Source: Dehalococcoidia bacterium UBA1328 | GTDB taxonomy: Bacteria > Chloroflexota > Dehalococcoidia > Lucifugimonadales > Lucifugimonadaceae | Length of the DNA stretch: 23,823 bases | Reading direction: 5' to 3' | Assembly: GCA_002306815.1 (NCBI GenBank) | Contig: DBTA01000044.1 | Span: 1 to 23,823, forward strand | In this document: in pieces, positions 1 through 6,887 of the stretch | How the letters are laid out: the number at the start of each line of letters is the position of its first letter | Position numbering within the stretch: position 1 is the first letter of the stretch | Position numbers and translations under genes: made by a program | The notes under the pieces: generated by a model | What the model was told of the DNA's origin: nothing | Seen by the model: only the letters and a program-made list of their open reading frames with translations | Database searches by the model: none

Positions 1-343
1 TATGAACACAATTTATTCGAGGTTTCTGTCGATTACACCGGGGTGTTTTTAGCACAAATTAAATATTTCGTATATACGAATCATTCGATTAATTCCGCGC
101 AATTTTTTGGTCAACAAAAATAAATCGACGCATCCAACATTTAAAAATCCTTAAACACCGAATAAGGCACTGGTAACGAGACAACATCTACAATTTGTCT
201 TAGTGCCAATATCTAAAAGACATGCATTACGTCGATTGATCCGCTCTCCTGCGAATAAAGCTACGAATTTATAGTCGTCAACTAACAGTCAAACCGTACA
301 GCAACTCAACCGCTGAACAACCAAAAATTAGAAAAGTCCCGAA
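1..343. other. A/T-rich upstream region without a recognised gene
   Basis: I see no convincing coding sequence here. The stretch is A/T-rich. It contains a small hairpin with a T-run (ACAC/GTGT arms at 35-46, T-run to 50), which could be a weak terminator of a gene left of the window. It also holds a perfect 14-bp palindrome TTCGTATATACGAA at 67-80. The promoter of the lipoprotein gene at 344 probably lies here, but I cannot single out convincing -35 and -10 boxes. Confidence 0.5.
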
Positions 344-1225
344 TTGAAGTCATCATTACGCGTAGCGCTTGTTCTCATGTCAGCCGCCATTTTCGGTGCA
401 GTAATCGCATCCTGTTCCTCGGGTGACTCCGACCCTGAGGCGACCTCGGACAACACCCTGGTGCAGGCAACGGCTCGACCAACCATTACACCGGTCCCAA
501 CCGCAACAAACACGCCTAGACCAGCGCCCACCCCAGAGCCGACTCCAACTCCAACGCCTACTCCTACCGCAACTCCGACTCCACCACCACCCGACTCACA
601 TGCACTGGAAATGGTTCGACTATTTACTGAAATGGGAATCGACTTCTCAACACTGTTCGTCTCGCGCGTCGGACACGACCAGTGGCCGACAGAAGCCCTC
701 GGCTGTCCGGAGCCTGGAACGTTCTACGATGTGACCGAAGCCCCCTATCAAGGGACGTACTACATCATCAGCAACGGCACCATCAAGTGGGAATATCACG
801 TGAATGAGGATGACACCGTGGTTGCTCGGTGCAGCGAGCGAACACCGTCAAACGCACCACTCGTAAACATTGCCGAAGAAGCAAATCTTGATTCCGCGAC
901 CAAGCTCACACTCATGCGACGCGACTTCTCGACAGGAAATTTCGAAGTCCGTCGCGAAATTACCCCGGAAGATACTGAGCGAGTCGTCGCAATTTTCAGT
1001 CAATCCTCGAGCATTTCTTACGCACCTCCTTGCAAATCGGTATTCCGTCTGGATTTCGAAACCAGCAGCGGAACAACCGAGATCGAGTTCATTTGCTCCG
1101 AAAATTACGAGGATTTCGATATTTACTGGAACGACTTACACGGCACAGCGCCTATCCTCGGGTACATCATTGGCCCTTACCTAACTGGTGACCCGTTACC
1201 TATTTTCCCAGACAACGTCCAGTAA
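344..1225 (+). CDS. Secreted lipoprotein with Pro/Thr-rich linker, function unknown
   Basis: The N-terminus is a lipoprotein signal peptide: basic residues K2 and R6, a hydrophobic core to about residue 20, and lipobox I-A-S-C with the lipidated cysteine at C24. The following S-S-G-D favours membrane anchoring. A low-complexity linker of alternating Thr and Pro covers about residues 42-83, a common spacer in surface proteins of Chloroflexota and actinobacteria. The remaining 210 residues form a soluble, exported domain that I do not recognise. It has several cysteines (in the segments LGCPEPG, ARCSER, PPCKS and FICSEN) that may pair as disulfides outside the cell. The start is TTG at 344, chosen because it places the signal peptide correctly; AGAAAAG upstream is a weak ribosome site. 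The stop lies 24 nt before the next TTG start, so co-transcription with the AIR-synthase-like gene is possible. Lipoprotein status is well supported; the function is unknown. Confidence 0.85.
   Translation: MKSSLRVALVLMSAAIFGAVIASCSSGDSDPEATSDNTLVQATARPTITPVPTATNTPRPAPTPEPTPTPTPTPTATPTPPPPDSHALEMVRLFTEMGIDFSTLFVSRVGHDQWPTEALGCPEPGTFYDVTEAPYQGTYYIISNGTIKWEYHVNEDDTVVARCSERTPSNAPLVNIAEEANLDSATKLTLMRRDFSTGNFEVRREITPEDTERVVAIFSQSSSISYAPPCKSVFRLDFETSSGTTEIEFICSENYEDFDIYWNDLHGTAPILGYIIGPYLTGDPLPIFPDNVQ
523..591 (+). repeat. Low-complexity Thr-Pro coding repeat
   Basis: Tandem imperfect hexamers of the form ACNCCN encode the alternating Pro-Thr linker of the lipoprotein. Such tracts change length by slippage, so unit number may vary between related strains. 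Confidence 0.65.
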
Positions 1226-1249
1226 TCACCAGACCAGAAATTAACGTCA

Positions 1250-2281
1250 TTGACAGACGATCTTTCGAACAAACTGCTGAAAGCAGGAAAACTTCCACCC
1301 GACCTGTTATCCGGTTTCATCGACCGGCTACAAACAACGGATCAGCGAGTGCTGCTTGGACCGGGAGTAGGCGAGGATGCGGCATTTGTTTCGTTCGGTA
1401 GCAGCACTCTGATTGCTAAATCCGATCCGGTAACATTCGCCACCGATCGCATTGGCTGGTACGCGATTCAGGTTAATGCAAACGACATTGCCGCTTCTGG
1501 GGGCACTCCCAAATGGTTTCTCGGAACGCTCCTCCTGCCGGAGAACGAACCTGCTTCAACCGCAAAAGAAATATTCGCTCAACTCAACGATGCGGCATCC
1601 GAACTCGGAGTGACGCTGATTGGCGGGCACACCGAAACTACGGTCGGAGTTCCTCGGCCGATAATTTGCGGAACAATGCTCGGTGAAGCGTCTCCATCTG
1701 AGACAACAAGAACCTCAACTACCGTTCCCGGCGACGAAATCATCCTCACCTCAGGCATTGCGATCGAAGGATCAGCAATTATCTCTAGAGAGAGTGCTCA
1801 TCAGCTTCGTATCGCAAATGTCCCAGACTCGGTAATAAACAGCGCGGCAGACTTCCTGGACAATCCTGGAATTTCGGTCGTCAAAGCCGCCCAAACAGCG
1901 AGTTCGACCGGACTTGTCACTGCAATGCACGACCCTACAGAAGGCGGTCTGGCTGGGGCACTCGACGAAATGGCGAGAGCTTCAAATACGGGTGTATCTA
2001 TCGACACCGACAGCGTCCACGTCTACCCCGAAACATATGCGATTTGCGAGGCAATGAATCTCGATCCCTGGGGCCTAATTGCCTCGGGTGCACTCTTAAT
2101 CACCGCAAAACCAGGCGGATCAACAGAAATAATCGCTGGACTGAACGACAGCGGAATTCCCGCGTCGATAATCGGTGAAGTGACACCGATTGAAAAAGGT
2201 CTTACCCGGACATCTAACGCAGTGACCGAACCTATACCAACGTTTGAGCGGGACGAAATCGCTCGTTTCTATTCAGACTGA
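1250..2281 (+). CDS. AIR synthase-related ATP-dependent enzyme (HypE/ThiL-like)
   Basis: 343 residues with the two-domain layout of the PurM/AIR synthase superfamily (HypE, ThiL, SelD, PurL, PurM), which activate a substrate by ATP-dependent phosphorylation. Visible signatures are G-P-G-V-G-E-D-A-A at 37-45, K57-S-D-P-V-T, the Mg-ATP-binding V75-N-A-N-D-I-A-A-S-G-G-T-P, and G-G-H-T-E at 125-129. The second domain starts near P160-G-D with an I-x-x-E-G-S segment. Length and order resemble HypE most closely. The C-terminus (E-R-D-E-I-A-R-F-Y-S-D) lacks the P-R-x-C tail with the cysteine that carries the carbamoyl/cyano group in true HypE, and no hydrogenase maturation genes are nearby. I therefore call only the superfamily. 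The start is TTG at 1250, 24 nt after the lipoprotein stop. Superfamily is secure; substrate is unknown. Confidence 0.85.
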   Translation: MTDDLSNKLLKAGKLPPDLLSGFIDRLQTTDQRVLLGPGVGEDAAFVSFGSSTLIAKSDPVTFATDRIGWYAIQVNANDIAASGGTPKWFLGTLLLPENEPASTAKEIFAQLNDAASELGVTLIGGHTETTVGVPRPIICGTMLGEASPSETTRTSTTVPGDEIILTSGIAIEGSAIISRESAHQLRIANVPDSVINSAADFLDNPGISVVKAAQTASSTGLVTAMHDPTEGGLAGALDEMARASNTGVSIDTDSVHVYPETYAICEAMNLDPWGLIASGALLITAKPGGSTEIIAGLNDSGIPASIIGEVTPIEKGLTRTSNAVTEPIPTFERDEIARFYSD

Positions 2282-2359
2282 ATCCAAAGTCCGACTGTAT
2301 GCTGCGTAAGTTCCTCTATCGCACTACACAACATCAAACAATTAGAATCAGATATATCA

Positions 2360-2377
2360 ATCACGCTTAAGCGTGAT
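2360..2377. promoter_or_regulatory. 18-bp perfect palindrome upstream of rel
   Basis: ATCACGCTTAAGCGTGAT is an exact inverted repeat with no spacer, ending 38 nt before the ATG of the RSH gene. There is no T-run beside it, so it is a poor terminator. Position and symmetry fit a dimeric regulator binding site. The regulator is not identified. Confidence 0.45.
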
Positions 2378-2415
2378 ACCAGAAACAAATCAATCGAGCT
2401 ATAACGCCGAAAATT

Positions 2416-4614
2416 ATGACGACGATCCAGGAAATCGGATCCGCAACGGATCTTATGCGCCAGATAGATACCTACCTGCCGGATGATCGCGTCGCCGCCG
2501 TAGAGAAGTCCCTCGAATACGCTATAAATGCGCACGATGGTCAGCAACGCGATTCGGGGGAACCATTTGTCGTCCACCCGATAGCAACTGCGGTTCGACT
2601 CGCCGACATGCGACTCGATACCACCACGATTCAGGCGGCGCTGTTGCACGATGTAATTGAGGATTGCGGAATCACCTTCAATGAACTCGAATCAGAGTTC
2701 AGCACCGAAGTGGCAAAACTCGTTGATGGTGTGACCAAGTTGAAGCGCCTGGACATGATTTCCGAAAACAGTGCGATGCTAAAGCAGATTGTCACCCCTG
2801 AGGCCACTCGCGCTGCTTCACTCCGCAAGATGCTCGTGGCGATGGCAGAGGACGTTAGAGTCGTTCTCATAAAACTGTCCGACCGACTGCACAACATGCA
2901 AACTCTCGGACACCTCCCTGTTCCCAAACAGCAGCGCATTTCGAGAGAAACGCTAGATATTTATTCTCCGCTGGCTCACAGGCTTGGCATGTACGACATT
3001 AAGTGGCAACTGGAAGATGAGGCTTTCAGATATTTGATGCCACGCCAGTACAAGTCGATTTCACGACTCGTGAACCGAAAACGAGCTGAGCGCGAGATCT
3101 ACACCGAAGCCGCAGTAAAAGCCATCAAGTGGCCGCTCGATAAGGCGAAAATTAAGTGCAGCGTTGATGGTCGTGTCAAACACCTTTACAGCACGTACAA
3201 CAAGCTTCAGCGATATGAACGCATGGGTCGAAAATTCGATGAAATTTACGACCTGATTGCCATTCGCGTGGTCACAAAGGATGTTGGTGACTGTTACGCA
3301 GCGCTAGGAGTCGTTCATTCGAAATGGCGACCCGTTCCAGGGCAGTTCGACGACTACATCGCCAGCCCAAAAGAAAACATGTACCAATCCCTTCACACTT
3401 CAGTGCGAGGACCCGGCAACTACCCGATTGAGGTACAAATCCGAACGGAGGAAATGCACGAGATCGCTGAAGAAGGTGTCGCCTCTCATTGGATGTACAA
3501 GGAAGGTGAAGACGGCGCTCCAAAGGTCGACAATTTCGAAACCAAGATGTCGTGGCTGCGACAGCTTCTCGACTGGCAGCGCGAACTTTCTGGTGACGAC
3601 GAATACCTTGCCACGGTTCGAACCGACATTCTTCAGGACCAGGTCTTCGTTTACACCCCCCATGGCAACGTTAAAGACCTTCCAGCAGGCGCAACGCCAA
3701 TCGACTTTGCGTACCGCATTCATACCGATCTCGGGCACAACACTGTTGGCGCTATCGTCAACGGCAAATTAACTGCATTAAATACACCCCTGAACAACGG
3801 TGACGTAGTCGAAATCAGAAAATCCCGAATACCGCGCGGTCCAAGTCTCGACTGGCTCAACCCCGATCTTGGTTACATCGTCACGGGAAGCGCACTTACT
3901 AAGGTCAAACAGTGGTTCCGAAGGCAGGAACGCGAAAGCAAGGTCCGACGCGGACGTGATCTTCTCAAGAAAGAGCTTGGCCGACTCGGGCTTCGATACA
4001 ACGAAAAAGAAATCTTGGCGAGTCTCGACTACGACAACTTCGATGAGCTCGCAGAATCTCTCGGTGTCGGACAAATTTCTATCGCTCGTGTCGCCGAAAC
4101 TCTAAGTCCGGCGCCCGACGAGATATTCAAACCAGATATAACTCCGGGCTCGCCACCAGCGGATCAAACCAAGGGGCTCGTCGTCATGGGCGAGCCAGGA
4201 CTACTAACTAGAATCGCCCGATGCTGCAGCCCTGTATACGGCGACGAGATCACCGGTTACCTAACTCGCGGTCGCGGGGTGACCGTTCACAGGCAGAACT
4301 GCGCCATCTTGCGTGACACGCCCGACAACGACCGTCACGTGCCAGTCGCATGGGGACACTACGAAACTACATACGCTTCGCGATTGCAAATAAAAGCGTT
4401 CGACCGCGTAGGACTAATTCGTGACATCACTAACGTCGTTTCATCTGAAAATGTCAATATTCACTCACTCTCATCTGACGAAGACGAAAAAACAAATGCG
4501 TGTACCGTGTCACTTACGGTGTACACTACGGGGGTAGAGCAACTAAGCAGGCTCTTCTCCCGCGTGGAAACGATCCCGGGTGTTGAAGCTGTCTTCCGGG
4601 TGAGCGAATCGTAA
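2416..4614 (+). CDS. rel: RelA/SpoT-homologue (p)ppGpp synthetase/hydrolase
   Basis: Long RSH protein, 732 residues, the normal length for full-size Rel. It makes and degrades the stringent-response alarmone (p)ppGpp. The HD hydrolase domain looks intact: H54, H78-D79, E82-D83 and D156 in S-D-R-L-H-N. The synthetase domain runs from about residue 240 to 365 with R253-V-K-H-L-Y-S, D280-L-I-A-I-R and Y323-Q-S-L-H-T. The TGS domain is at about 408-468, the zinc-finger/CC domain at about 600-630 (C603, C604, H625, C629), and a C-terminal ACT domain at about 655-730. The loop usually reading RxKD in bifunctional enzymes and ExDD in synthetase-only RelA is Q310-F-D-D here. The start is ATG at 2416; I see no strong Shine-Dalgarno. 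The 18-bp palindrome lies just upstream. ppGpp hydrolysis is inferred from the intact HD residues. Confidence 0.96.
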   Translation: MTTIQEIGSATDLMRQIDTYLPDDRVAAVEKSLEYAINAHDGQQRDSGEPFVVHPIATAVRLADMRLDTTTIQAALLHDVIEDCGITFNELESEFSTEVAKLVDGVTKLKRLDMISENSAMLKQIVTPEATRAASLRKMLVAMAEDVRVVLIKLSDRLHNMQTLGHLPVPKQQRISRETLDIYSPLAHRLGMYDIKWQLEDEAFRYLMPRQYKSISRLVNRKRAEREIYTEAAVKAIKWPLDKAKIKCSVDGRVKHLYSTYNKLQRYERMGRKFDEIYDLIAIRVVTKDVGDCYAALGVVHSKWRPVPGQFDDYIASPKENMYQSLHTSVRGPGNYPIEVQIRTEEMHEIAEEGVASHWMYKEGEDGAPKVDNFETKMSWLRQLLDWQRELSGDDEYLATVRTDILQDQVFVYTPHGNVKDLPAGATPIDFAYRIHTDLGHNTVGAIVNGKLTALNTPLNNGDVVEIRKSRIPRGPSLDWLNPDLGYIVTGSALTKVKQWFRRQERESKVRRGRDLLKKELGRLGLRYNEKEILASLDYDNFDELAESLGVGQISIARVAETLSPAPDEIFKPDITPGSPPADQTKGLVVMGEPGLLTRIARCCSPVYGDEITGYLTRGRGVTVHRQNCAILRDTPDNDRHVPVAWGHYETTYASRLQIKAFDRVGLIRDITNVVSSENVNIHSLSSDEDEKTNACTVSLTVYTTGVEQLSRLFSRVETIPGVEAVFRVSES

Positions 4615-4681
4615 GAGTCGCGTGCTCAACGAATCAAAATTATCGTCTTCATAGCATTTGAACAGTAACTAAGGAAAATTG

Positions 4682-4939
4682 ATGCCCGCCGCAAAAACTT
4701 TGCGCGCACAGAGCCGCAGAGCAGACCGAAACCGATCGACCCGATCGTTCGCCCGTAGTCGAGTACGAGTCATCACTGAGGCTATCGCTGAAGGCTCGCA
4801 GTCTGACGAGTCAGCAGACGCTCTCAAGAACGCCATTTCTGCTCTTGACCGAGCAGTGAGCAAGGGCGTTATCCACCGCAACACAGCCGCTCGCAAGAAG
4901 TCCCGCCTCACACTGCAGTACAACAAGCTCTCGAGCTAA
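4682..4939 (+). CDS. rpsT: 30S ribosomal protein S20 (bS20)
   Basis: 85-residue, strongly basic, helical protein with the S20 layout: R-R-A-D-R-N-R-S-T-R-S-F near the N-terminus, a central A-I-S-A-L-D-R-A-V-S-K-G-V-I-H segment, and the family's conserved N-T-A-A-R-K-K-S-R-L end. S20 binds 16S rRNA in the body of the small subunit. An in-frame TTG lies just before the ATG, but AAGGA at 4671-4675 is 6 nt from the ATG and only 3 nt from the TTG, so I use ATG 4682. The stop is 13 nt before the next gene, which is probably co-transcribed. Confidence 0.93.
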   Translation: MPAAKTLRAQSRRADRNRSTRSFARSRVRVITEAIAEGSQSDESADALKNAISALDRAVSKGVIHRNTAARKKSRLTLQYNKLSS

Positions 4940-4952
4940 TACGGGATAACCG

Positions 4953-5531
4953 TTGAGTCAAGGTCACGACCACTCCCGTTCAGAGCATCACGACAACGCG
5001 GCCGATACACATAGGCCCGGACCGCATCCTCAGTCTGACGAAACACAGTTCAACTGGCGTATTCACCACCCGTTCGAAGATGTGGAAAATCGTGTAGCGG
5101 TCGAGGTAGGTCCCTGGAAAGGACTTCTCCCACGATGGAGATTTGTTCTGCCCGGCGAATACAAAGGTCCTTTTCGCTGGGGAGTAGGCCCTGCTGGATC
5201 CGGTGAAATCAACGAAGACGTAAAACGTCCTGCAAAAGACGGTCCTATACAGATGGTGAATGGACCACTCGTTGTGTGGTTTGGCGGTCATGAGTCGCTA
5301 TCGACCCAACAATCCGCTTATCTCGTCTTCGAAGGTGAGGCTCCTCACTACGTTGCGTTTGGTCAGGCCGGCACGGTCGGAGGCCCTCCCGGTAACTTGG
5401 AAGGCATCTCTTTCGGCAACGATCACCCGACGCACCCGAACGCTCATATCGACCCGTCGCACGGGCACGATCAGCCGCCTCCTGCCGGTCATGACCACTC
5501 AGGACACGATCACACGGGACACCAGCACTAA
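4953..5531 (+). CDS. Protein with histidine-rich ends, function unknown
   Basis: 192 residues. The N-terminal 30 residues (G-H-D-H-S-R-S-E-H-H-D) and the C-terminal 40 residues (repeated G-H-D-H, ending G-H-Q-H) are packed with His, Asp, Gly and Pro, and flank a folded middle of about 110 residues rich in Trp, Gly and Pro (W-K-G-L-L-P-R-W-R-F-V-L-P-G-E-Y-K-G-P-F-R-W-G). No signal peptide or membrane segment is visible, so it is probably cytoplasmic. Histidine-rich ends of this type are typical of Ni, Zn, Co or Cu storage and delivery proteins, so metal binding is a reasonable inference. I do not recognise the core. The start is TTG at 4953, 13 nt after rpsT, with only a weak CGGGA ribosome site. 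Confidence 0.8.
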   Translation: MSQGHDHSRSEHHDNAADTHRPGPHPQSDETQFNWRIHHPFEDVENRVAVEVGPWKGLLPRWRFVLPGEYKGPFRWGVGPAGSGEINEDVKRPAKDGPIQMVNGPLVVWFGGHESLSTQQSAYLVFEGEAPHYVAFGQAGTVGGPPGNLEGISFGNDHPTHPNAHIDPSHGHDQPPPAGHDHSGHDHTGHQH

Positions 5532-5714
5532 AATTAGTGTAGCTAACACAGCGTTTTCGGCGATCCTTTAGGCCTAAGCTTGCGGCTCTGAAAACGTCAC
5601 CCAAGATCCGGTGACCGCCCCGCTTCCGCACCTGCCCCAACTCACCACGAACAACTCGAACGCAAAACCCACTTACCTTACACTCGATTTCTTTTCCAAC
5701 ACAAAGTGACATCG

Positions 5715-5785
5715 TGCATTGACACATACAAGCTGCGGCTGGTAATTTCAGAACATTAGTGCGGAACATATGCACTGACACATAT
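5715..5785 (+). promoter_or_regulatory. lexA promoter with candidate LexA operators and a direct repeat
   Basis: TTGACA at 5719-5724 is a perfect -35 hexamer; TAATTT at 5743-5748 is a weak -10 at 18-nt spacing, giving a start near 5755. Two GAAC-type sites sit at and just after that point: GAACATTAGTGC (5751-5762) and GAACATATGCAC (5764-5775), each resembling the Gram-positive GAAC-N4-GTTC LexA box with a degenerate right half. A 15-bp direct repeat, TGCAYTGACACATAY, occurs at 5715-5729 and 5771-5785. An inverted repeat AGTGC-N9-GCACT spans 5758-5776. LexA autoregulation here is inference. Confidence 0.5.
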
Positions 5786-5810
5786 TGCGCAGAGTTCAGG
5801 AAAAGAACAG

Positions 5811-6467
5811 ATGAAGAAGCTCTCCGAGAAGCAGGAACTAATACTGTCGTTCATCGAAGAGTTCATCGACGAACACGACTACCCACCGACCATTCGTGAC
5901 ATTCAGAATGGATGTGGTATTAGTTCCACATCAGTCGTTTCTTACAACCTGGACCGACTAAAAGAAAATGGATACCTGAACCGTCACTCCGAAGTCTCGC
6001 GAGGTTTGAGCCTCTCGAATCAACGCGAGGCTGCACCGGAACCCGTTTCCATCGACACCGTTGCAGTGCCGCTTCTCGGCACAATCGCAGCGGGTTCACC
6101 GTTTCCAATGCCTGAAAACGACACATGGTCCGATCTGTCGGGATCAGAACTCATAGATCTGCCACAGGCGATCACGGGCACCGGCGACGGGGTTTACGCC
6201 CTAACAGTTCGCGGTGAATCGATGATCGACGCGCTGATTTCTGACGGCGATCTCGTAATCATGGAACAGGCTGATTCCGTTCGAAACGGTCAAATGGCGG
6301 CGGTGCGAATAAAGTCCGACAACACGACCACTCTGAAGCACTTCTATTCTGAAGGTCCACGTACTCGCCTTGAGCCTGCGAACTCTCAAATGCAGGCAAT
6401 GACCTTCGAATCCAAAGACATTGAAGTCCTAAGTAGGGTTGTCGCAGTCTGGCGCTACATGGGCTAA
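5811..6467 (+). CDS. lexA: LexA SOS-response repressor
   Basis: 218 residues, the typical LexA length. The N-terminal winged helix-turn-helix covers about residues 1-68 and includes Y24-P-P-T-I-R-D-I and G36-I-S-S-T-S-V-V-S-Y-N-L. The self-cleavage bond is A94-G95 within L-L-G-T-I-A-A-G-S-P. The S24 protease dyad is S137 (in R-G-E-S-M-I-D) and K176 (in T-T-L-K-H-F-Y). It represses DNA-damage genes until RecA filaments trigger cleavage. The start is ATG 5811, with AGGA at 5798-5801 about 9 nt upstream. Upstream GAAC-type sites suggest autoregulation. The gene is transcribed apart from S20 and the His-rich protein, with a 279-nt gap. Confidence 0.97.
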   Translation: MKKLSEKQELILSFIEEFIDEHDYPPTIRDIQNGCGISSTSVVSYNLDRLKENGYLNRHSEVSRGLSLSNQREAAPEPVSIDTVAVPLLGTIAAGSPFPMPENDTWSDLSGSELIDLPQAITGTGDGVYALTVRGESMIDALISDGDLVIMEQADSVRNGQMAAVRIKSDNTTTLKHFYSEGPRTRLEPANSQMQAMTFESKDIEVLSRVVAVWRYMG

Positions 6468-6480
6468 AACTCGTTTAGCC
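6462..6480. other. Hairpin overlapping the lexA stop codon
   Basis: GGCTAAA-ACTCG-TTTAGCC is a perfect 7-bp stem with a 5-nt loop; the lexA TAA is inside the left arm. It is followed by G and then seven A residues rather than a T-run, so it is not a standard intrinsic terminator on either strand. It may protect the 3' end of the mRNA or slow transcription. Confidence 0.35.
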
Positions 6481-6536
6481 GAAAAAAACCTCAGCAAACG
6501 TTCACCCCTGAGTTAGGCGAGAGTCCTCGCGCTGCG

Positions 6537-6561
6537 TATACTTATTTGCGAACCGCGGTTC
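6537..6561 (+). promoter_or_regulatory. tatA promoter with perfect LexA-type box
   Basis: TATACT at 6537-6542 is a good -10 hexamer; the best -35 at 18-nt spacing is the weak TTAGGC (6513-6518). The predicted start near 6549 abuts GAACCGCGGTTC (6550-6561), a perfect 12-bp palindrome of the form GAAC-N4-GTTC. This matches the Gram-positive type LexA box and lies where a bound repressor would block initiation. It is 83 nt past lexA and 45 nt before tatA. Repression by LexA is inference. Confidence 0.45.
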
Positions 6562-6571
6562 ATTTCAACCA

Positions 6572-6590
6572 GCCCCGCTCAAACAGGGGC
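6572..6590 (+). promoter_or_regulatory. 5'-UTR hairpin next to the tatA ribosome site
   Basis: GCCCC (6572-6576) and GGGGC (6586-6590) form a 5-bp G/C stem with a 9-nt loop, ending 4 nt before the GGAG Shine-Dalgarno at 6595-6598. It could affect ribosome access or leader stability. The evidence is only the pairing. Confidence 0.3.
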
Positions 6591-6606
6591 AAACGGAGCT
6601 TTATCT

Positions 6607-6798
6607 GTGTTCCAGAACTTTGGCATCTGGCAAATAGCCCTAATACTCGTTATCGTCCTGCTTCTCTTCGGAGTCGGCAAACTCCCACAGGTCGGTAAAG
6701 GCATGGGACAAGCCATCAAAGAGTTCAAGTCTGCCGTCGACAAAAAGGATGACGAATCCGAGTCCGTAGACCAGAGCAAAGACGCTAAGTCCAGCTAA
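6607..6798 (+). CDS. tatA: Sec-independent protein translocase TatA/E
   Basis: 63 residues with the full TatA plan: a short periplasmic start, one transmembrane helix (about residues 7-22), the F21-G-V-G-K-L-P hinge, an amphipathic helix G-K-G-M-G-Q-A-I-K-E-F-K, and an acidic, lysine-rich tail. TatA oligomers form the passage for folded twin-arginine substrates recruited by TatBC. The start is GTG 6607 with GGAG at 6595-6598, 8 nt upstream. It stands alone on the plus strand and converges with the minus-strand maf-tatB-tatC unit. Confidence 0.95.
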   Translation: MFQNFGIWQIALILVIVLLLFGVGKLPQVGKGMGQAIKEFKSAVDKKDDESESVDQSKDAKSS

Positions 6799-6865
6799 TC
6801 GCCAGCGAGCATTAAACGGCTCGGGTTAGTCGCCTTAATTCACCTAATATTTGCACGAACCATTG

Positions 6866-6887
6866 AGGTCGCCTGATCAGGCGACCT
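6866..6887. terminator. 22-bp perfect palindrome between convergent tatA and tatC
   Basis: Arms AGGTCGCCTGA and TCAGGCGACCT meet with no spacer, and the tatC TGA stop (6879-6877) sits at the centre. The G/C-rich stem lies between two convergent genes, where a bidirectional terminator is expected. There is no T-run on either side, so intrinsic termination would be atypical. Pausing, Rho-dependent ending or mRNA 3'-end protection are alternatives. Confidence 0.45.

Noticed and set aside
423..734. 103-codon open frame with Arg/Gln/Leu-rich protein inside the lipoprotein gene
   Set aside because: It is the shifted frame of the Thr-Pro repeat and has no family features; the lipoprotein frame has a signal peptide and lipobox.
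1250..2281. Calling this gene hypE
   Set aside because: The C-terminal cysteine tail needed for cyanide ligand synthesis is missing and no hydrogenase maturation genes are near.
6462..6480. Intrinsic terminator after lexA
   Set aside because: The stem is good but is followed by A residues, not T, on the transcribed strand.
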